A stretch of DNA of 64,000 nucleotides, taken from positions 4,352 to 68,351 of the forward strand of contig CAYXGW010000015.1 of NCBI GenBank assembly GCA_964464595.1. The letters run 5' to 3'. A program made the position numbers and the translations under genes. Positions 63,436-64,000 of this stretch are shown here, one piece after another (position 1 is the first letter of the stretch; each line of letters opens with the position of its first letter). The notes beneath the pieces were generated by a model. The model ran no database searches. It saw only the letters and a program-made list of their open reading frames with translations, and was not told where the DNA came from. Origin of the DNA: JADFJB01 sp964464595 (lineage in GTDB: Bacteria > Zhuqueibacterota > JdFR-76 > DREG01).

Positions 63436-64000
63436 TTACCGCAGTAATAGCATCTTCCTGGCTTGAGAATAATTACCTGCCTCAAGTTGGTATATATATG
63501 TTCCATTCGGGACACGCATTCCATTATTATCTTTGCCGTTCCAAAAAATTGTAAAGTAACCAAGTTGATAATTTCCGCGAACAAGTGTATTTATTTCTTT
63601 GCCCATAATATTAAAGATTTTGATGATCACATTACTTTTAGATGGCAGTCCAAATCGAATTTCAGTACTTGGATTGAAAGGATTTGGGAAATTTTGAGAG
63701 AGCCAAAATGAAACTGGAACTTCTTTGGTTTCTATCTGCTCAACATCAGTGATTATAATCATAAAACTCCACGTTGAACTCCAAAGGCCTGCCCCGGCGC
63801 TGTTATTTGCGCGAACTCGCCAGTAGTATGTACCGCCTGATAAATTACTGTTCAGAGTATAGATACTAGCCGTGGTTGACGTATTGATTACTGGTGAAGA
63901 AAAATTAGAATTGTTGTCAACTTGGATGTCAAATCCAGTCGCACTTGAAACTTCCTGCCAGTCAAGTGAAGGTGTCTGATCTGTTATGTCGCTGCCATTC
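63436..64000 (-). CDS. C-terminal part of a secreted protein with Fn3-like and FlgD-like domains (5' end outside the window)
   Basis: The minus-strand frame is open to the edge of the window (first complete codon at 63999), so the protein continues beyond. It starts inside a domain with TPSLDWQEVSSATGFDIQVD and GGTYYWRVRANNSAG, an Fn3-like repeat. It ends with a FlgD-like tail (about 100 residues) with NFPNPFNPSTEIRF and PNGTYIYQLEAG. The internal ATG at 63762 is not the start because the Fn3 part runs through it. Probably a surface or secreted protein carrying the same tail as three others in the window. Confidence 0.85.
   Translation of the reverse strand, partial: NGSDITDQTPSLDWQEVSSATGFDIQVDNNSNFSSPVINTSTTASIYTLNSNLSGGTYYWRVRANNSAGAGLWSSTWSFMIIITDVEQIETKEVPVSFWLSQNFPNPFNPSTEIRFGLPSKSNVIIKIFNIMGKEINTLVRGNYQLGYFTIFWNGKDNNGMRVPNGTYIYQLEAGNYSQARKMLLLR

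Noticed and set aside
1..64000. CRISPR arrays, insertion sequences, rRNA operons
   Set aside because: No regularly spaced repeats, transposase motifs or rRNA sequence were seen on either strand.

Overview
The window looks like a chromosomal segment of an uncultured, AT-rich, Gram-negative bacterium of the FCB side of the tree (Calditrichota / KSB1 / Ignavibacteria-like). This is an inference. It rests on four secreted proteins ending in the FlgD-like C-terminal domain typical of these groups (NYPNPFNPET...SGIYFYKL type), a KDO transferase (so an outer membrane with LPS), many GAF/PAS kinases, and frequent GTG/TTG starts. No phage, transposase or CRISPR array is visible.

Layout. (1) 1-7214: two large secreted proteins, a 5'-truncated M4 metalloprotease with many accessory domains and a cadherin-like-repeat protein. 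Both carry a shared 'GDEIGIF..GLCVGA..DGY..G' module and a FlgD-like tail. (2) 7215-8239: a scar-like gap with the stub of a secreted protein gene on the minus strand, a 3' fragment of a tRNA-Val(UAC), and two terminators. (3) 8240-13008: housekeeping genes: lytic transglycosylase, TatC, dCTP deaminase, PHP phosphoesterase, metallo-beta-lactamase-fold hydrolase and NrnA-like DHH phosphatase. (4) 13264-20348: four tandem signalling genes (two GAF/PAS histidine kinases, a receiver-PAS-kinase hybrid, a CheY-like receiver). (5) 20539-26611: polyprenyl diphosphate synthase, UDP-glucuronate decarboxylase-like enzyme, heptosyltransferase-like GT9, KDO transferase WaaA, and an EcfA1/EcfA2 ATPase pair without EcfT. 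(6) 26822-30609: two sigma-54 activators and a small winged-helix-like protein, with two good sigma-54 (-24/-12) promoters. (7) 30805-53218: a large exopolysaccharide locus: SLBB export protein, Wzc-like tyrosine kinase, a degenerate GGDEF-like ORF abutting the initiating sugar transferase, sugar-nucleotide enzymes, Wzx flippase, two sulfotransferases, glycosyltransferases, a Wzy-like polymerase, a deacetylase-like protein, a beta-helix protein, an SGNH hydrolase and a hexapeptide acetyltransferase. (8) 53618-56800: a secreted carbohydrate-binding, Ig-repeat protein with a near-consensus sigma-54 promoter. (9) 56926-64000, minus strand: a PA0069-type radical SAM protein, an S9 peptidase, an AsmA-family protein with a frameshift near its 3' end, and the tail of another secreted Fn3/FlgD-like protein.

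How it may fit together. Sigma-54 activators control (by inference) a small DNA-binding protein next to the polysaccharide locus and a surface protein with a carbohydrate-binding module beyond it. The sugar-nucleotide genes (oxidoreductase, aminotransferase, acetyltransferase, dehydrogenase-like) suggest a diacetamido-uronic acid. Together with the two sulfotransferases they predict an acidic, possibly sulfated, surface polysaccharide. The most unusual single point is the GGDEF-like ORF at 33787-34263. It runs out of frame into a sugar transferase that lacks a plausible start of its own, suggesting one broken or frameshifted GGDEF-like/phosphoglycosyltransferase fusion.
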